This document shows, one piece after another, positions 56,637 to 64,000 of a stretch of 64,000 nucleotides of DNA. Origin of the DNA: Solanum dulcamara (taxonomy: Eukaryota; Streptophyta; Magnoliopsida; Solanales; Solanaceae). Below the pieces are notes generated by a model, which did no database searches, was not told where the DNA came from, and worked only from the letters and a program-made list of their open reading frames with translations. The position numbers and the translations under genes are program-made. The stretch is from positions 49,334,935 through 49,398,934 of the forward strand of contig NC_077247.1 of NCBI RefSeq assembly GCF_947179165.1, given 5' to 3'. Numbering within the stretch: position 1 is the stretch's first letter; every line of letters begins with the position of its first letter.

Positions 56637-57513
56637 AGCTTATGCTAACTATCTAACTATTCAATAACTATTTTGAAAGAAATACAGTATTCCTTTTTCT
56701 CTGTACTTCTCTTTTCTTTTTGAGTTTCATATTTACAGTTACCAGAGATTCATTGGTGGGTTACACACAACAAATAACATGCTAGTCCATTCTTGATTGA
56801 GACTAGTGGGGTTGGGCCCTAATAGCACTGGACCCAAAACTTTGACTTCTGATTCCCCATGGCCCATGTTACTGACTTACAGACTTAAAGATAGGTGGGT
56901 GACAAAGGATTGGTAGGAAAGAAGCATAAACACAGAGGGTTTCTACTTCATCTGTGAATTAAATGGTGTCCTTTGTCAGTTGTGTTAGGGAAGTTAATGG
57001 AAGCTCATTCACATTCAGAAGTGTTTGATATTTGCCACAGTTCATATTTTCTTTAACAGTCTACTCTTTGTTCATGGAAGCTCTAAAAAGCAACAAAGGC
57101 TAATCCTGCTACCACAACAAACAATTTTTTTTAATTGATTTAGAGGATAGTAATTTGGTTGTGGAATTTTGTCAATTAATGAGGTGTTTAACTATTATAA
57201 GTGGGTTATGTTTTTCCTCAAAAAAATACAAACATGTAAGTAGTCTTTTGAGAGATTTCAAATTTTGTTTCATAATTAGATCACGAGATAGACATGTATC
57301 AAATACAACAATAATATTATGATCATGAGTAAGAGCACTGTTGATTAAATCTTTCTGTGATGAGTATCTGTCAAAGTAAGATCAACCAGTCTATTCAAAT
57401 CTATTAGAATTTAATGCATTGAATCATAGAAGACCACCTCATACTTTGGGAAGTAATGACAACTAGATACATTTAATCAACAGATAACAGAAATGCATAA
57501 AACCATCAGACAA
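56637..57513. other. Spacer between convergent RLK-D and RLK-E
   Basis: Holds the 3' flanks of both genes; no other gene is seen. The two transcripts could overlap at their 3' ends. Confidence 0.5.
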
Positions 57514-60766
<3,253 letters not shown>

Positions 60767-62423
60767 TACTATGTAAAAACGAAAGAGGAGAATTAAGAAA
60801 GTTCCTAGGTGATGGGCAATGATACTTTGGTGTAAGTCTGATAGAAGACTAACAATAATAACCAGTAAATACGACCAAATTAAACTTCACCCTTAATCAT
60901 ATATCCTATTTCAAATCTTTGAAATTTCTAAGAAAGGAAAATATCCAATTGATGAAAAGACATCAAATTGCAATTTTTCCACTAAAAGATAAAACACGTA
61001 ACTTTGACCAACTAATAATTCCAGGCACTCCCACTGGATGTAATTGCTTCAACAAAAGTTCAAAAGGTGGCCGGTAACGAATTTCTTCTAACCTTGCGAA
61101 TTGCCAATGAACACTTTTCCCAGTGAATGAAATGGAATATAGTCCTGAATTTTACTGATTCTTAAATTGAAAGATGTCTAGCTACTTCAGTGTTTAAAAT
61201 TTTTCAAGATTAAACATCAGTGGGATATTGTTAGGATATATACTATTAACCGTGCATTTAGATATTGTATATTATACAATTATGATGGTTAAAAGTCTTA
61301 AGTGAGAGATTTTTGGGATATATACTATTAACCATGAAATATATACTGTTAATCATGAGTTTAGATATAGTATTTATTATAGAACAATTGTTTATTCAAA
61401 TTTAATAAAAGTTTTAATAGATCATATATTCGTTTATGTGTCCATTTACTTATATAGTAGATGATTTAGTGTATAGAGTTTTAGCTTATACGCAGAGGAT
61501 TAAATCATCGGTTCTTCTAGGTATAAAGTATTTTTTTCACAATCTAAGATGAAAATTATACAAGCCATCGTTATGAATGTAGCACAAGATTATATATAAT
61601 TTATCTTGATTATGGGAGCGGTGTAGTTTCAACTTCTTGTACTAGTGCATTTTGTATGTATTGAACGGGACTGAGTAGAGATAGTTGTTTTAGACTGACT
61701 GACAAAAAAAAACATATTTTCTAAATTCTTAAATATACTTATATTCTCAATCTTGATATAACTATTATGATTTGTATATATTAATTATCGTTTTGTTATT
61801 AAAAGGTGAGATTCTGAGATGGGTCAATATGTCTGGTAGATTGGATGGTAATAATATATACTGGTGAAATAATAAGTTAGTTGATGGAATTCATGTCTCG
61901 ATATAGAGATTGATGATATGCCTTTTTGAGAAGCTTATAAGTTTTCATTGTGTCAAACCTTGCACATGGATTTATGAATCCGACACATGAAATAAGTTAA
62001 GCATCGCTCTAAAGAAAATTAATCATTAAATTAAATTCATCAATAATTACATTATTGATTAGTATCTGTAATCTTAACATGGGGAATGACATAAGTGTTT
62101 AATGGGGAACTTTGAAATATAAATAGAGGAGTGCAATTACGAATTTCTAGTGAAATGATTTGTAATTTATTATAGTAAGAATAATTCAAATTAATTATTT
62201 GAAATTATTTCCATAATAGAAAGCCTCAACAATTAATTTTGTGGTCCCTACCGTACTCATATTTAACTAGAACTCAGAATCCTATTTTCTAAGAGAAAGG
62301 AGAAAGCAGCGTGTGTTTTCTTGTTTAAGAAAAGACGGCATGTTTTTCTTCTCCTTTTTGTATTAGGAAGAAATCTCTATAAGTAGAGTTCTTCTAACTT
62401 AGAACGAATAAGTTTTCTATACG
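60767..62423. other. Upstream region of RLK-E and intergenic DNA
   Basis: The RLK-E promoter should lie at about 60767-61200. A W-box core TTGACC occurs on the + strand at 61004-61009, suggestive but common by chance. Near 61255-61345 a short motif 'ggatatatactattaacc' is repeated. No gene seen. Confidence 0.45.
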
Positions 62424-63072
62424 TGTCACGCCCTGGGAGGATATTCTAGACGTGATCGGCACTCAAAAATCATTATTGGCTCCCAAGCGAACCACTTGAC
62501 TTGATCACACATCCGTTCATTTATTTAATCAACGGAAGACTTAAGATAAAGAGATAATTAGGTGGACAATTCCAATCAACAATCTAGCTCAAGGAAGAAA
62601 GGTCATGAGCCGACAAATCAAACTCCAATCTATGTCGTTAAATAGTCTGACAAGAACAATTCAAGAAAATAAAATATTCAATCGACCCATCACTATCTAG
62701 TCTATGAAGCCTCTATCACTACTATCTAATTAGTGCCAATGACAGGTTCATGGCTACCTCAAATCAGAATGAAAAGACTAAACTCAACGCATGAATAACA
62801 TAAGTGGTATCCTCCGAATGTAGGGGAGGACTCATCAATAACTAAGTGTGAACAGATCCTCAATGGTGCACCTATTGATGATCTCTTAAACCTGTCTTTG
62901 CATAATGAAACGATGCAGGTCCAAATAGACGTCAGTACGTGGAATGTACGAGTATGTAATATGGCAGAATGAAATATACATCAAGGTAGAATAATATCAG
63001 TTCAGATATCTCAAATCAGAAGATAAGAGAGACTCAATCAAAGTGTCATAAGTCTAAAGTAAGAATACGGTT

Positions 63073-63772
63073 AGAATACTTCCAATGCAAACATGTTTTT
63101 CGGGAAGCAAATTTTCCAGCTGATACATTATCTAAGTACAACCATACACTTGATAATACACAACACTTCTACAACCTTCAACAACTTCCACAAGAAACCA
63201 AGGGCTACATAAAGCTAGACAAGATAGGAATGGCAAGCTTCAGGAGAAGAAGATTAAAAAGGATAAAACAACCTTCTTGAATATTTTTTTTTATCTCTAA
63301 TTTTCCTAACTTGGCTACGATTGGTGTTGCTGCAACTTTCCTTGGACTTACTTGGTACGACATGTCTAAAAAGAGCAAAGATGAAAAGAATTTCCCCAAC
63401 CCATGCGAGATAGAAGGTTCGTATACTTGTTCTTGAATAGGACTAGTGTAGGCTACTTTCTTGTATTCTCATGGAAGGGGAGAGTCTCCCTCATTTATGC
63501 TTTCTTAGTTGATTTATACCGAGAGGAGTCCTCTCACAGGTTTAATGCTTTCTAGTTATAGTTAGTCTCTTTTTTGTATCGGGGATGAGTTAGCCGACCT
63601 TAATAGGTTAGCCGACTTATGAACCACCATAGGATCGGAGGTAAGGTTTATGTCCCCCTCCTTGTATTTTATTTTGATTATTTATGTTAAGGCTTGGGGG
63701 TGCTGCTCAACCCCTGACTGTGCACGAGAGGTGGGAGCCTCGTGTAGGGTCTGTTCCCATAAAAAAAAAAAA
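63073..63772 (+). mobile_element. 5'-truncated LINE nested in the LTR
   Basis: The fragment begins in the last part of a LINE RNase H frame (about 63092-63280: HVFREANFPADTLSKYNH, then a basic C-terminus and TGA). It continues as 3' non-coding sequence and ends in a poly(A) tract. A 12-bp duplication 'aagaatacggtt' flanks it at 63061-63072 and 63773-63784; the right-hand edge is blurred by the A tract. It differs in sequence from the LINE at 872-7201, so it belongs to another lineage. Confidence 0.85.
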
Positions 63773-63800
63773 AAGAATACGGTTTAGACAGAGACCAATC

Positions 63801-64000
63801 ATATACAATCCAATCCAATCAAATCATTTACAATTCGATCCAATCCAATCATATATAATTCGATCTAGTCCAATCATATACAATTCGATCCAATCCAATC
63901 ATATATAATTCGATCCAATCCAATCATATACAATCCGATCTAATCCAATCATATACAATCCGATCCAATCCAATCATATACAAACCAATTCAATCCAATC
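63801..64000 (+). repeat. Tandem array of about 25-bp units
   Basis: Units like 'catatacaattcgatccaat' plus 'ccaat' repeat about eight times up to the window end, with small variations. It lies inside the LTR copy. The related LTR at 48503 has only about two such units (49895-49945). Confidence 0.85.

Larger units (their letters stand above)
62424..64000. mobile_element. LTR copy, inverted relative to 48503-50594, running off the window
   Basis: Starts 'tgtcacgccctgggag' and follows the reverse complement of the LTR ending at 50594. For example, 'aagcgaaccacttg' and 'cacacatccgttcattta' match the complement of 'caagtggttcgctt' and 'taaatgaacggatgtgtg' (about 50515). The outer end lies beyond the window, so I cannot tell solo LTR from a complete element. 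A truncated LINE is nested inside. Confidence 0.85.

Overview
This window is plant nuclear DNA, most likely from a Solanaceae species (tomato, potato, pepper or tobacco group). The evidence is AT-rich intergenic DNA, split genes with GT..AG introns, a SolS-like SINE, an Au-type SINE, an L1-type plant LINE with a C-terminal RNase H, and solo LTRs of a kind I know from Solanaceae. No similarity search was possible, so the family is an inference.

The gene content is dominated by a cluster of five G-type lectin S-receptor-like kinases (S-domain RLKs). All five share one seven-exon layout: a large first exon for signal peptide, B-lectin, S-locus glycoprotein and PAN domains, one exon for the membrane helix, and five exons for the kinase. 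In order they are RLK-A (10650-16646, +, 859 aa), RLK-B (18318-21995, +, 814 aa), RLK-C (32352-36110, +, 820 aa), RLK-D (53211-56636, +, 824 aa) and RLK-E (57514-60766, -, one frameshift in exon 1). A to D splice into uninterrupted reading frames. B and C are tandem duplicates, and the duplicated block extends several hundred bases beyond each gene on both sides. A decayed kinase relic (30601-31063) sits just upstream of C. D and E converge tail to tail. The only other gene-like sequence is a broken berberine-bridge-enzyme-like gene (26539-28150).

The rest is mostly mobile DNA. From left to right: SINE (645-811), 5'-truncated LINE (872-7201), MITEs inside and around the RLK genes, a TRIM-like fragment (17083-17226), a solo LTR with 5-bp target duplication (22528-24541), a pogo-like DNA transposon relic (28690-29366), a complete but dead Ty1/copia element with two 259-bp LTRs (37761-43261), a foldback element with arms of nearly 0.5 kb (43746-44709), a second solo LTR inside a MITE (48503-50594), a hAT-type MITE with 8-bp target duplication (50757-51422), an Au SINE with 18-bp target duplication (51848-51968), and an inverted copy of the second LTR at the right edge (62424-64000) holding a nested truncated LINE.

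Functionally the cluster suggests surface receptors that bind ligands outside the cell and signal through an RD-type Ser/Thr kinase. This family serves in immunity, self-incompatibility and development; which of these applies here cannot be read from sequence. I found no CRISPR array, tRNA or rRNA gene, and no clearly new multi-gene system. The most informative signals are the evolution of the RLK cluster (mosaic B/C identity, DLG motif in B, frameshift in E) and insertions that can be ordered in time.
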